The notes beneath the pieces are model-generated. The model searched no databases. It saw only the letters and a list, made by a program, of their open reading frames with translations, and was not told the DNA's origin. A program made the translations under genes and the position numbers. Source: Mixophyes australis (taxonomy: Eukaryota; Chordata; Amphibia; Anura; Limnodynastidae). From it: a DNA stretch of 64,000 bases. The stretch lies in assembly GCA_036250195.1 (NCBI GenBank), contig JAVHZZ010000004.1, forward strand, positions 165,335,869 through 165,399,868, read 5' to 3'. Below are positions 1-12,009 of this stretch, in pieces; within the stretch, counting starts at the first letter, position 1, and every line of letters begins with the position of its first letter.

Positions 1-108
1 TTCACCATCCAAGACATCCAAGCACTGACTGTTCTCTAATGGCGGATTCAAGCGGCGATGAATTGATAGTCTGTGATGATGACGTACACACTGATGAGGG
101 TGAGGATT
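1..108 (+). pseudogene. hAT transposase, C-terminal tail (degraded)
   Basis: This is the last part of a hAT transposase reading frame that enters from the left edge. It encodes an acidic tail with the motif SGDELIVCDDDVHTDE, ending at a TAA near 108. The same tail (SGDELIMCEDDVHTDE) closes the second hAT copy at 24.87-24.93 kb, which carries the hATC dimerisation domain just upstream, so both belong to one family. Nothing upstream is visible, so catalytic status cannot be judged. The tail identity is seen directly; the hAT assignment comes from the second copy and from the terminal sequence near 1605. Confidence 0.7.
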
Positions 109-264
109 AAGCTGAAGATGATGCCGATAACATCTTTTTAAAACTTTCTATGTAAGTGTAGGGTGCAATCTACCCCCAAAGAGGAAAGGGACTTGTGGCA
201 TTTCCATATCACATACCATCTTGAAAGGCTGCTGTTAGGGCAATTTATCCTTAAGGGTAGGGTG

Positions 265-1215
265 TCATAGACAGAGTGACCCTAAACTGGCTTTGTCCAT
301 TTTTCATAATATTGTACAGTCTATAATGGCTGAATTTTTGGGTATTTTATACAAGTGGAGGGGGGCCTAGAGAGACAGAGTGACCCCAAACTGTCTTTCT
401 CCATGTCAATTAATATTGTACAGTCTATAATGGCTGAATTTTTTAGTATTTTATACAAGTGGAGGGGGGCCTAGAGAGACAGAAACCAAACTGGCTTTCT
501 CCATGTCAATTAATATTGTACAGTCTATAATGGCTGAATTTTTGGGTATTTTATACAAGTGGAGGGGGGCCTAGAGAGACAGAGTGACCCCAAACTGTCT
601 TTCTCCATGTCAATTAATATTGTACAGTCTATAATGGCTGAATTTTTTAGTATTTTATACAAGTGGAGGGGGGCCTAGAGAGACAGAAACCAAACTGGCT
701 TTCTCCATGTCAATTAATATTGTACAGTCTATAATGGCTGAATTTTTTGGTATTTTATACAAGTGGAGGGGGGCCTAGAGAGACAGAGTGACCCCAAACT
801 ATCTTTCTCCATGTCAATTAATATTGTACAGTCTATAATGGCTGAATTTTTTAGTATTTTATACAAGTGGAGGGGGGCCTTGAGAGACAGAAACCAAACT
901 GGCTTTCTCCATGTCAATTAATATTGTACAGTCTATAATGGCTGAATTTTTTGGTATTTTATACAAGTGGAGGGGGGCCTTGAGAGACAGAAACCAAACT
1001 GGCTTTCTCCATGTCAATTAATATTGTACAGTCTATAATGGCTGAATTTTTTGGTATTTTATACAAGTGGAGGGGGGCCTTGAGAGACAGAAACCAAACT
1101 GGCTTTCTCCATGTCAATTAATATTGTACAGTCTATAATGGCTGAATTTTTTGGTATTTTATACAAGTGGAGGGGGGCCTTGAGAGACAGAAACCAAACT
1201 GGCTTTTTCCATTTC
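265..1215 (+). repeat. 100/104-bp tandem array in hAT 3' region
   Basis: The landmark TGTACAGTCTATAATGG recurs at 313, 417, 517, 621, 721, 825, 925, 1025 and 1125. The spacings are 104, 100, 104, 100, 104, 100, 100 and 100 bp. The 104-bp form carries GAGTGACCCC where the 100-bp form has GAAACC, so the left part is a dimeric higher-order repeat of about 204 bp and the right part is a run of the short form. Units are nearly identical. No coding is implied; the open frames crossing it are by-products of repetition. Confidence 0.95.
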
Positions 1216-1440
1216 TTTACATATTTAACTATAAGTGTAGGGTGTAATATACATTCAAAGACGATGGCTGCATTGCCAATATGCATAGATGGAGAGGAAG
1301 ACAATCTGTTTTGTGTGTAGAATAGGCCTACCAACGAAGAATTAAACTGTTTTTTTGGATGATTTATTACCTCAACAATTAGATTACTTGTCTCTAAAAC
1401 AGTTGGAGCACTAAATTGGGTTAATTTAGGCCCAAAAACA

Positions 1441-1595
1441 TGGATTTTCCCAAAAAATAGCAAAACAAAACCAAACAAAACCAAAACCAAAACCAAAACA
1501 CGCAATGGAGGTTTTGCAAAACCAAAACCAAAACCAAAACACGACGGTAATCCAGATCCAAAACCGAATCCAAAACCAAAACACGGGGGTCAGTG
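1441..1595 (+). repeat. CAAAAC-type subterminal repeats of the hAT element
   Basis: Many copies of AAAACC/CAAAAC in tandem lie just inside the predicted right terminus and are broken by short unique pieces. hAT transposases commonly bind short subterminal repeats near the ends, so these may be binding sites; that is inference. Simple-sequence growth is the alternative. Confidence 0.75.
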
Positions 1596-1605
1596 ACCAT
1601 CTCTA

Positions 1606-2655
1606 TTTAGGATACATGTAACCAAAATTAGACATGCCAGTCATCATTTTAAAAATGTCTGCTGCATCAAAAGCAAACACGTGGCATCATCATCATCATC
1701 TTATCATCTTATGCCCTGGGCAAGAAGTTGATAATATGATGTCTGACATATATTTTATTATTTAACAAAAAATATTTAGATTTTAAGAAGTTCAACTTCC
1801 CATTCTAAAATCAGTAACCTGTAGTAGTGATTTTCAGCTTGCGTTGATTTGCACTGCTATCTCCTGGCGATTGAGCTCTAAATTATCCTTTTTCCTACAC
1901 CAATTTATGCCGACATTCATATATTCTAAATTGCTGTTTGTTTTCTGCTACTGCATCATTTAGCATTGATAATCCTTGACATGCTCGTTATATCCTGAGA
2001 TCCATTTTGCATATAATTTCCAGTGTTAACAAGGGCTACAACTGATTATTTCTTTATGGTATTGCAACATCTGGCAGTGATATTCCTTGTCATGGACTTT
2101 TTACATTATGATCCATATTGGCAATTATCTTTCTGGGATTGTTCACAAGACAGTTTTCTATATAGCTTATATATTGATGCATAGATTTTATTCACTCTAG
2201 CACGTGGCATCATTGGTTATAGGGTGTTTAGTTTTATGTTTTTCTGCAGATACCTCCCTCATAGTTGGGGGTATTTTAATTTAACAGCCTTGTTACATAT
2301 ACACAGACTGACTCACTTAGCCTTTAGTTCTCATTTACGTAAAATGAGGATAAATTATTTTGATCGATATTTATTGACATTTGGAGGACACAGAACCCTC
2401 TAGATCAAGAATTTACTTGACTTTCTGCAGCACATGTTTCACTATCCCATATAGACTATATACTATTGTTTGACAAACTACTACTGAATATTATTGAAGC
2501 AAAACTTGAACCCATATGTTTGTCTGATTACACAATTGTTTGGGTGACATAAACTACTCAAATTGACAATGGGCCCTGTTTACAGTGGGAATTCCCTTCC
2601 TATCTATCTTGTTCCATCCAATTTTGGAATATGCTAGATGCTACCTGGAAATTGC
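1606..2655. other. No gene seen
   Basis: AT-rich sequence with a short CAT run near 1686-1710. I see no coding frame, RNA gene or recognisable repeat. Confidence 0.6.
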
Positions 2656-2985
2656 TTGGTAACATGGTGACATAGTGGTTATCACATTTGCCTAACAGCA
2701 CTGGGGTCATGAGTTTGTTTCCCAACCATGGTTTTATCTGTGTGGAGTTTGTATGTTCTTCCATTGTTTGTGTGGGTTTCATCAGGGTGCTCTGGTTTCC
2801 TCCCACACTTCATAAACATACTAGTAGGTTAATTGGCTGCTATCACATTGACCCTAGTCTGTCTGTGTGTGATATAGAATTTAGACCATAAGCTCCAATG
2901 GGGAAAGGACTGATGTGAGTGACAAATATACAGCACTGTGGATTTAGTGGTGCTACATAAATAAATGATGATGATGATGAAGTTG
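2656..2985 (+). mobile_element. tRNA-derived SINE with (ATG)n tail
   Basis: The 5' part looks tRNA-like: an A-box-like segment (CATAGTGGTTA) followed by a B-box-like segment (GGGTCATGAGTTTGTTTCCC). Then comes a conserved body containing GTGTGGAGTTTGTATGTTC, TCCTCCCACACTTC and AGGTTAATTGGCTGCTATC. It ends in GCTACATAAATAAATGATGATGATGATGA, split here as a CTACATAAATAA motif plus an ATG microsatellite tail. A related copy lies on the minus strand near 46.76-46.95 kb. The family is common in frog genomes. It is not protein coding. Confidence 0.85.
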
Positions 2986-2989
2986 CCTC

Positions 2990-4640
2990 ACCAGTTTTCA
3001 CATAGTTTTCTCTGGCTGTAGATTCTCCCCAATCAGTATTAGATGGTGCACTGTCCGTTCTGCAGAATTACTATATGGCTTTCAGAGTATATCTCTGAGG
3101 CATTTCTGCATCTCCTGCTTTTTTCTTCAGAAGGTTAATGGCATAGGTTCAGGCACCCACAATTGATGCAGCTTTAACATGCGTATCTGTCTTTCTCCAT
3201 TGGGATCTGCACCTGTTCACAATTACACAGATACATCCTTACTTTACTTGATCTACTTTGAACGGCCCCTTATTTCCCCCGTCCCGTCTCTCCATTCGTA
3301 AGCAGGTACAGGAGTAAATAAATGCAACTCTGCATGTGCGGTGTGCAGTACATATTTGCAGATTTACAGTACGCAAGAGTCCCAGCATACAATTTTCATA
3401 AAACACACACAATATAGGTCATTAGCATTTAGCTCATTTATTTCAATGGAACTTCAGTAAACAGTAATTAAGTGATGTACAGGTGTAAATGATGTATAAA
3501 ACAAGGTATAAAGTACAGTAAATACATACGGTGAAATATAGTTTAGGCAAACTCATTGTTCAGACAAAAAGTCATAAAACACACACAATACTTTTAATTT
3601 ATTTAAAAGGCGTTTGCAGTGTATAGCTGTATATTCATTATTTTTCAAATTACTAAATAAAACACTGTCACAAGTGTTAACATTTTTGAAGTTTGAATAA
3701 AAGGATTAACATTGCTGGAATTGATATAAAACATTCTCTAAACACCCTGGCTGACCATTTTACTATAAATCTTTTTTTTATTTGTTCTATCTTGTTGTAA
3801 TTCACTGTGAATGTGATAATCTATTAGAAATCTAAATTGAGAAAAGCATACTGTATTTAAAAGGTTTGTAACCACTTGTGTTAGTGCTTTATTTATTATT
3901 TCATGGTAATCTTGAGCAGGACCCGTGGTCCATAGATGGTGAATGAGGGAGCGCAGTAGAAGTAGGGCAGTTGTAAGGTATGCAGTGCTAAAGGGTACAG
4001 AGAAAATAATATGAATGGTGGAATAAACAGTTGTATAACTAATGCAACTGACATACAGTACTGTATGATTTTATGTTTCTACAACCTGTTGTTTGTTTTA
4101 TTGTGACACCCAAGAACTTCTGTTGAAAGCAGATATTATTTCTAAGTGTACAATAATTACAGTTATCACATCAAACCCATCAGGGTATGCATGATATCTG
4201 TATGTGAAGCGATTAACTAAATTAAAATAAAACCATGTGTTCTGTCTAACAATTATCGAAATTCCCTCAAATTATAGATTATACTCATTATTAATTAAAC
4301 CTACTGTAAATAAAAAAAATCCCCTGACTTAAATGTAGCATTATATTAAGTTTATCTGGTACATGGGTTATTTAAGAACACTAACACAGAACATTATTCA
4401 AAGGAGTCTAATGTGACAATACTCACAATGCTTAAACAGTTCTCTTAGGATAAAAACAGAATTGCTATAGCACACATGGAGTTATTTTAAAAATTGACAG
4501 TTCTTGGGGCTCAGTCTTTTTACTGGTGAATTGTACATATCTTCTAGCCTTTTCCAGGTGACAGATTAACATGAATTCTTCCTGTTATCACCATTTCCAT
4601 TTAATAAGCATTGTGACTAAAAGAAGTGTTATTATGCTAA
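2990..4640. other. No gene seen
   Basis: AT-rich unique-looking sequence. No long frame, repeat family or RNA gene was recognised. Confidence 0.55.
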
Positions 4641-4646
4641 TCTGGT

Positions 4647-5102
4647 TCACAAGTGTTTAATTGCATATTTATTCTTAAAACATTTCTGAAAGGAGTTCAG
4701 TAAATAGCATATCTTTTTGTAGAACATAACAGAGATTAATAATAAGACAACTAGACCAGTTATGACTGTCCTCACATGCATAGAAAACATAGCTCTAACT
4801 GTTATATGTATTCCTTGGGAAGATACATCATCTCTATAGCTTCCTTGTGGGTGGGTATCTATTGATGACAAATGACATGTGGCTGATTTCACTGGTTATA
4901 TATATGTACAGAGATCTCCCCAAACATTGATTATAAAAGTATTATTTTCATCTATTTTCCCCACAAAGAACATGTCTGCCTTGGAGGTACCACAGCTATT
5001 ATCTTTTGTGTCTACAAACCAATTCCCAATCTTATAGCATCTGTGGGGCTGTGCAATAAACCATACTTGATTGGTCTTCTGGATACCCAAACATCTCTTC
5101 AT
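4647..5102 (-). pseudogene. Possible membrane-protein exon or pseudogene, one internal stop
   Basis: On the minus strand a single frame runs 152 codons with only one stop, a TAA at about 4896-4898. The first 68 codons include a possible N-glycosylation site (NNT) and several cysteines. The last about 81 codons include a strongly hydrophobic stretch (TVITGLVVLLLISVMFY) flanked by basic residues, followed by a short lysine-rich tail. The layout is extracellular part, membrane helix and cytoplasmic tail, as in a type I membrane protein. The frame is also open a few codons upstream of the first ATG, and there are AG dinucleotides that could be splice acceptors. I do not recognise the family. It could be a degraded host exon, an old envelope-like fragment, or chance; neighbours give no help. 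Confidence 0.3.
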
Positions 5103-5109
5103 GATTGCT

Positions 5110-6050
5110 GGAAATTTTTTATCTAAAACAACTCATATGTTTGGGAGTGATAGTGACCACATGTATATTTTATTTTATCCTGATTAGGCCATAATCATTA
5201 CAACATTGTTCCAGTAAATATTACTACCTTTGTCAATAATTATTTATTGTTTTATGATAACATGCATTAGTGTACTTTGTCATTATAATGTCAGTGCTGA
5301 ACAAAATAATAGAGATAACCAGAGACATAGCTACAAATCTGTGGGACCTAAAGCAGAAATTGGATGCAACCCTCTAATCAGCTGACATCTGAATGCAGTT
5401 CACTGTATATTGACTTACTTATCAATATATGTTTGTATAATGGATGAGGGGTATGAATGACCCCTATACTATTATACTAGATAGGGGTGCCAAAAAGAGC
5501 TCCAGCACTTTTTAGTGCATTGCTGTTACCCTTTTGCAGAGTGGAGCACACTGTTTTTCCCCATGGAGGATATAGTCCCGTGATGAATATGCTGATTCTG
5601 ATTAGGGGTTGGTATCGCAATGTAGATTTTCAATAATTTGTGCAGGTATTTATTGTTTTCTCATTTATGTGAATGATGTTCCCAGTGCATGCGCAGATCG
5701 ACTTTTCTTCATCATGACATCTGGTGATGCAAAAAAAGATACTAATTGCTAAATAAGTAATTGAATTGTGATGCTTTGGGAATCTCAGCAGAACAACTTA
5801 ATGTTTTTACATAAAGTGCCATGGCATGTTACATGAATGGTACCATGACATGTCTGGTGTCAACATATTTCTTGCTACATCTATAGTTCTAACATGTTTA
5901 ATATATTGCAAATTATGGAAGTACTTTTATGAACAATTCTAAATGAAAAATGTAAATATTTTCATATATTTCTACTATAAAAAGCAAAATATTTTATTAT
6001 GGCATTCACTTGCTGTTTTTGCTTTGCACAGCAGGCAAAGAACAATAGAT
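5110..6050. other. No gene seen
   Basis: AT-rich sequence without a recognisable gene or repeat family. Confidence 0.55.
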
Positions 6051-6127
6051 TCAGGGGCTGGAAGGCAGAGTTTAGCCCAGGGGGCAAGCACATAGCCCTG
6101 GCCCATAAGGAGCGGCCCATCCATAAA

Positions 6128-6300
6128 GGGTAGTTTATTTACTAAACTGAGAGTTTGAAAAAGTGGAGATGTTGCCTATAGCAACCAATCAGATTCTTGC
6201 TGTCATTTTGTAGAATGTACTAAACAAATGATAACTAGAATCTAATTGGTTGCTATAGGCAACATCTTCACTTTTTCAAACCCGCAATTTAGTCAATATA
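6128..6300. mobile_element. Palindromic MITE
   Basis: The two arms are near-perfect reverse complements. The left arm reads AGTTTGAAAAAGTGGAGATG then TTGCCTATAGCAACCAATCAG; the right arm reads CTAATTGGTTGCTATAGG then CAACATCTTCACTTTTTCAA. The short spacer is around TTGTAGAATGTACTAAAC. This is a foldback element inside the larger element. Confidence 0.85.
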
Positions 6301-6924
6301 CCACCTGCTCTCTCCTACCTGTTCTTGTCACTTTCACCACCTGTGGCTGCTGGTGTTTTTTGATTAGTAGCTGCTTGTCTGGATCCTGGATTGTTGAGGG
6401 CCCTATTTGGAAAAATAAAAAACGGGTACATGAAATTCTAAAAAATTCCAACCAGCCTCGGAGTTAAATCAAAATAGCATCCACGTTTTATAATTACATC
6501 TTCCTCCAGCCAAAATATTAAAATAATAGTATTCACATTTGATAAATAAATATATTTCCTTCCAACTAGCCCCGACATTAAATAGCATAAACATTTAGTA
6601 TATAAACCTACTGCCTTCCCTCCAAACAACCCCAGCAATAAATTAAATAGCATTTATATTTAATAAATATAACAATTTCCCACAACAATTCTAGGCATTA
6701 GATAATTCATAATCACATTTAAAAAAATAGACCTCATTTTTCCCAAACAGACCCGCAATCAATTAATAGGTCCCAAACCACCCCAGCATTAAAGTAAAGG
6801 TCAAATCACTCCATCTTAAATTCATAGGCCCCAGTATTAAATTAAATTGCCCCACCATCACCCCACAAATAAAACAGCACAATAATTACCCCCACCTGCA
6901 CTCCTCAATTAAATTAAGACCCCT

Positions 6925-8295
6925 CCCTCACACACACACTACATTCATTAACTGGCCCCCTCACACACACACATTCATTTAGTATACTGGCCCCCTCTCA
7001 CACACACATTCATTTACCTGCCCCCAGACACACACAAACACTACATTCATTCCACACACACTACATTAATTTAGTGGGCCCCACACGTACACTACACTCA
7101 TTTAGTAGCACCCACACACACACTACATTCATTTAATATACTGAGACATACACACACACATTAATTTAGTATACTGGCCCCCTCACACACACACACTACA
7201 TTAATTTAGTGCCCCCCCCACACACTACATTAATTTAGTGGCCCCCACACACACTACATTCATTTACTAACACACGCACATTTAGTATACTGGCCCCCTC
7301 ACACACACTACATTAATTTACTGACACACACATGCACATTTAGTATACTGGTCCCCTCACACACATACACTACATTCATACGCACATTTAGTATACTGGC
7401 CCCCTCACACACACTACATTCATGCGCACATTTCGTATATTGGCCCCCTCACACACACTATATTCATACGCACATATAGTTTACTGGCCCCCTCACACAC
7501 ACTACATTCATACGCACATTTAGTCTACTGGCCCCCTCACACATACTACATTAATTTACTGAAACACACACGCACATTTAATATACTGGCGCCCTTACAC
7601 ACACTACATTCATTTACTGACACACATATGCACATTTAGTATACTGGCCCCCTCACACACACTACATTCATATGCACATTTAGTATACTGGCCCCCTCAC
7701 ACACACTACATTCATACGCACATTTAGTATACTGGCCCCCTCACACACACTACATTCATATGCACATATAGTTTACTGGCCCCCTCACACACACTACATT
7801 CATACGCACATTTAGTATACTGGCCCCCTCACACATACTACATTAATTTACTGACACACACACACACATTTAATATACTGGCGCCCTTACACACACTACA
7901 TTCATTTACTGTCACACACACACGCACATTTAGTATACTGGCCCTCTCACACACACTACATTAATTTAGTGCCCCCCCCACACACACACTACATTCATTT
8001 AGTGGCCCCCACACACACTACATTCATTTGCTAACACACACACACACACATTTAGTATACTGGCCCCCTCACACACACTACATTCATATGCACATTTAGT
8101 ATACTGGCCCCCTCACACACACTACATTCATATGCACATTTAGTATACTGGCCCCCTCACACACACTACATTCATGCGCACATTTAGTATACTGGCCCCC
8201 TCACACATACTACAATAATTTACTGACACACACACACACATTTAGTATACTGGCCCCCTCACACACACTACTACATGCGCGCACACACACACTTA
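6925..8295. repeat. 44-bp CA-rich minisatellite
   Basis: The repeat word (CACATTTAGTATACTGG, then CCCCCTCACACACACTAC, then ATTCATACG) recurs with a 44-bp period, for example at about 7391, 7435, 7479 and 7523. Roughly thirty copies fill about 1.4 kb, more irregular at the left. It is GT/CA-rich on one strand and purely non-coding. Confidence 0.95.
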
Positions 8296-8359
8296 AATAT
8301 ACTATACTACTTACCTAGCTCCATCCGCCCACGCGCTGTGTAGTCTCTTCACACATGGA

Positions 8360-8470
8360 CAGCCATAAATAAAGAATGGTACAAAAACATCCTCCAAGAG
8401 CAACTTCTCCCAACCATCCAAGAACAGTTTGGTGATGAACAATGCCTTTTTTAGCATGATTCCCTTTATA
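8360..8470 (+). pseudogene. Tc1/mariner-type transposase relic
   Basis: A short frame reads INKEWYKNILQEQLLPTIQ and, after EQFGDEQCLF and a stop codon, HDS. This resembles the block around the second catalytic aspartate of Tc1/mariner transposases (a WY..L...LLP segment followed by FQHD). The expected P-H continuation is lost and no terminal repeats are seen. It is a tiny decayed fragment. Confidence 0.45.
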
Positions 8471-8474
8471 TCTT

Positions 8475-9056
8475 CTCAACCCCTTGTATCTCACCTATCC
8501 CACATTCAGACAGGAATTTCTTGATCAGCATGGCCTGACCCATCAGAAGATACTACATTTTTCACCCCCAGAAAGCACTACCATCTCGCACTCTGCATAT
8601 TCACACAAATAAATGCATGACATTACAAAATTTAATTTGTGCTGTGGTTCAACATCTTAAACTTTTGTAAATGACCTTTACAATCTTGTCATGCAAATGA
8701 ATGAATGTTGTGATGTGACAAATAGTTTGTGCAGGACTTTTGCAATGCTTCATCTGTTTGTAAATGACCTCATGTCTGTCTTTTAATCAGAACTAATTTG
8801 TCTTCAAAAGTCACCAAGGCAAAGGGATAATTTGTCTTGGGAAATTAAAGTTTTCAATTATTTTAATACCATTTACTAATGTTTTATAATATTTTGAATA
8901 ATTATATAATTTAATTAAATACAAGTACAAATTAACATATTGTAAAAAAGAGACTCATATTGATTTGTGCTATGGGGGATTTAAAATACACAACCTGATG
9001 TAGCCATGACTTAGTCCAACTCTAAAATGTAGTGTAAAAAGAGAGCTGGCCATTGT
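8475..9056. other. No gene seen
   Basis: Unique-looking AT-rich sequence between a transposase relic and a MITE. Confidence 0.55.
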
Positions 9057-9366
9057 GAGCCAGATTCATTAAGGAAAGTTAAGCAAAAGTAAGTAAGTAA
9101 GTAAGGCAAAGCCATGTTGCATTGGAGGGGGAGGTAAATTTAAAATGTGATGGCAGATTTAAATTTGGGGCAGGGCATGTCCTAGATCAACTTTAAATTT
9201 CAGTGTACAAATAAGCTATCAAGTATTTGTGTGCTACATGAAAAAACTGCCAAGTATTTTCCTTATGTGCAAGTAATGAACTAATTTGCACATGATTTTG
9301 TCCAGAAAACTTGAGTAAGAAAACTTACTAAATTATTTGCTTAGCTTTCCTTAATGAATCAGGTCC
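9057..9366. mobile_element. MITE with CAGATTCATTAAGG ends
   Basis: Terminal inverted repeats of about 25 bp are present: CAGATTCATTAAGGAAAG at the left and CTTTCCTTAATGAATCAGG at the right. Internal words such as CCATGTTGCATTGGAGGG and GGGCATGTCCTAGAT are shared with the copy at 46,364-46,646, which lies in the opposite orientation. Non-autonomous and non-coding. Confidence 0.88.
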
Positions 9367-9553
9367 AAAACCATGTTGCAATTAAAGGGGTGCAAAAATG
9401 TATATGGGCTAATGCACCTCTTATTGTGAAATATAATTATATTATAAGGATATTTCAACTCACCTCAAAGTTCTCTGTCCATATGAAATCATAAGGTTAC
9501 AGGTCATCAAACACTGGGGTGACATTGCATATCTTTAAATCCCACAGTATAAT

Positions 9554-9584
<31 letters not shown>

Positions 9585-9585
9585 T
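9554..9585. repeat. (GATA)n microsatellite
   Basis: About eight GATA units run directly up to the left end of the LTR that starts at 9586. Confidence 0.95.
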
Positions 9586-10157
9586 TGTGACAAATTCACT
9601 AGATTAGTGTTTGATGGCAGGTTTATTTCACCTGGATTCCTAACCTACTTGTTTTTAAAACCCCAGGAAAATGTGTATTTTGTGTAAGCTGTCAAAAGGG
9701 CTATAAACCTATTGAAAATCCGGAAAAGGATCCTGGGGTTATAGATGGAGAATGAGGGTGAGCTCCACCCATTAACCAGGTATTTCAAGTTACCAGTGAT
9801 TCTGTTGGTAAATAGGAGATGCACCTGTGTATTACTAATAAAAGGCTGCTAGGCAGCTCAGTCAGTCTCTTACTGCCTGGGGATAGGGGCTGCAGATTTT
9901 CTTTGAGAGAAAGCCTGATATCTGTCTCTAAGTTACTGTGCTGAAACTTTGATTTGTTTCGTCTTAGCTTGTTAGTCAGGAGTGATCACTGTTTAGTTAG
10001 AGTTGGTGTTTATGTTGGGGTTTTCTTCTTGTTCTCTTACTGAATACAACTGGCTGAGACCAGTTGCAAAAAATCTTTGGACTTGTGTGAATTGTCTTGG
10101 CTGCTATAAACATCACCTACCCTAGGAGATGGTACCATGCCCTCCTACCCGGTCACA
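9586..10157 (+). mobile_element. LTR (about 572 bp), solo or truncated element
   Basis: The segment starts TGTGAC and ends GTCACA, the usual TG...CA form with a 6-bp inverted repeat. A possible AATAAA lies within AATAAAAGGCTGCTAGG near 9838. I found no 5-bp target duplication; the left neighbour is a GATA microsatellite. Sequence after the right end (ACCGGGTGGAGAG) may be the start of a lost internal region. Orientation is a guess from the promoter-like elements. Confidence 0.6.
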
Positions 10158-10277
10158 ACCGGGTGGAGAGAAAGCTTGCAAGAAAAGATCTGCTCATGTT
10201 GAAAACAGAAGCAGGCCTGTGCCGGCTTATAAAATAAAACTGCAGGAGTGATACTTTACAGAGCCCCCCTGGTCACT

Positions 10278-10279
10278 AT

Positions 10280-10337
<58 letters not shown>
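10278..10337. repeat. (CA)n(TA)n compound microsatellite
   Basis: About eight CA units pass directly into about twenty TA units. The frame crossing it is not a gene. Confidence 0.95.
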
Positions 10338-10339
<2 letters not shown>

Positions 10340-12009
10340 TTTGTATTGTGAGGTTATTTGTCTGTGACCGACTGCTGTTTGAGGCAAGGCCAGAGGAAGA
10401 GTCGGTAACATAATCTCTGACCGAGGAAAATTGGATGGAAGAAGAGATGAATGAAACAGATAATGAGTAGGAATTGTTCAAACACAGTGTATGAAAGACT
10501 AATAACTAATAAAGTATATTATTTTTGACACTCTCTAAAATGGGTGAAGTGGTCCTGAAATGGATACTGTTGTCAAATATATTGTTTTATTCGAAGACTA
10601 GTGATGTAAAAAAGTAGCAAAAACAACAATATCTTTCATAGCTATTTATACAAATACTCATACCATCATGGATTATACAACAATAAAATATATTACAAGT
10701 ACAATCTAACCTTTTAATCATATATATTTTTATCATCACATACACATATCTTTTAACTATTAAGAAAAGTTCATCATTCTCATGTACTGTAATGACAAAT
10801 CCCAACACATTTTCTGAAGTGTGCATAAGGAGTTTTCCTCCCTCAGAAATTGTACAAATTTACATTTTGGCACCTTCAACATGAAAATTATAGCAGTTAG
10901 GTGATGGTAGTGGTTCATTTAGCAAAAAAGTTTGGTTAGGGGAAATATTATATTACAAATACAACATAATACAAATGAGATAACCTACAGTGCAATTAGT
11001 GTGTTCAAAATAAAAAAAATGTAGATGCTTTAAGTTTCATGTTAGTTGGAGATGTATTTCCTAGAATGAAGGGCATGTTTAAAATTTATTTAGCATATTC
11101 ATAAATCCCCCACCCTTCCAAACAAATAAATAAATGGGTGAAAAATATATATGATGCATGGTGTACTTTTTAACATGGAGATACCCTCGTGAAATTCAAG
11201 TACCAATTAATCTTGTTGCCATAATGACTTGGTAGAGTCAAGCAAGTGACCTACAGGCAGTTTGTCATCAGTTTTAGAAGACAAAAGAAAAAAGACATGT
11301 CAGAGAGACTGACAGACAGGAACTCATTCTTTAATATAAATTGGTTGATTCATTAGTCTTCATTTGTGTCGGAAAGTGTACTGCAACCAGAAAAATTACT
11401 TAGAAATCAACATTTACATAACATGCAGCCATTCTGAATATTAGAAACTAATGTGTTGTTCAGGTATGAGCTACATTTTAAAATAGACCTACTATATACT
11501 TAATTTTACATTTTCCTCTTATTACAATTCCATTGAATTACAATACTTCATCTACACAGTAATAGAAAAAAAGACTTTTCCCTAAATCATTTCCAGTAGG
11601 TAGCAGAGTTAGCAATTAATAACTACGAACAATTCATAATAACTCACAAGGCACCCAGTCACAAATGTTTGCAGCTGCTCTATTTAATTGTATTTGATAG
11701 CTTCAATTTTCTCAAGATTTTGTATAGTAAATTACACAATCACATTTTTTGTCCTTCAGTTCAATGTAGCATTGTTTTTTTTTGACGTTCACAAAATTGT
11801 ATAATATTTTTAGTGAGCTTGAAAACTGCTATTTTTTTTATTGTATTATGACAAAGCTGTTTAAGGATTTTTAACAATGTCATATACTACTGTCAGTTTG
11901 ATTTCAATGCATTAAGTGTAAAAGTAATAGCCTATTTTTACCTTAAAATGACAGCAAAGTTAGCAACTATTTATACGCATGTTACAAGGGATATGTATAT
12001 ATGTATATA
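10340..12009. other. No gene seen
   Basis: AT-rich sequence. Short frames lack any family signature. Nothing recognised up to the Tc1 element. Confidence 0.55.

Larger units (their letters stand above)
1..1605 (+). mobile_element. hAT DNA transposon, 3' part
   Basis: After the transposase tail come a 3' untranslated region, a long tandem array, CAAAAC-rich subterminal sequence and a terminus reading GTGACCATCTCTA. Read inward this is TAGAGATGGTCAC, of the form expected for a hAT terminal inverted repeat. The 8 bases after it (1606-1613, TTTAGGAT) would be the right target duplication, but the left end is outside the window, so this is untested. Confidence 0.7.
6052..8345. mobile_element. Non-autonomous DNA element with internal minisatellite, copy 1
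   Basis: It begins with CAGGGGCTGGAAGGCAGAG, similar to the left end of the element at 46,973 (CAGGGCTGTCAAGAGG). The core at about 6308-6425 is clearly related to 47,336-47,440: both contain CTACCTGTT, CTTGTCT followed by GATCCTGGA, and TTTGGAAAA. Next comes a degenerate region in which CCCCAGCATTAAATTA-like words recur (6430-6900), then the 44-bp minisatellite. No terminus matching the left end was found near 8345, so the right end may be lost. No transposase is present. Orientation is arbitrary. Confidence 0.6.

Noticed and set aside
7000..8300. CRISPR-like regular repeats
   Set aside because: There are no unique spacers; the units are contiguous minisatellite copies in vertebrate-type DNA.
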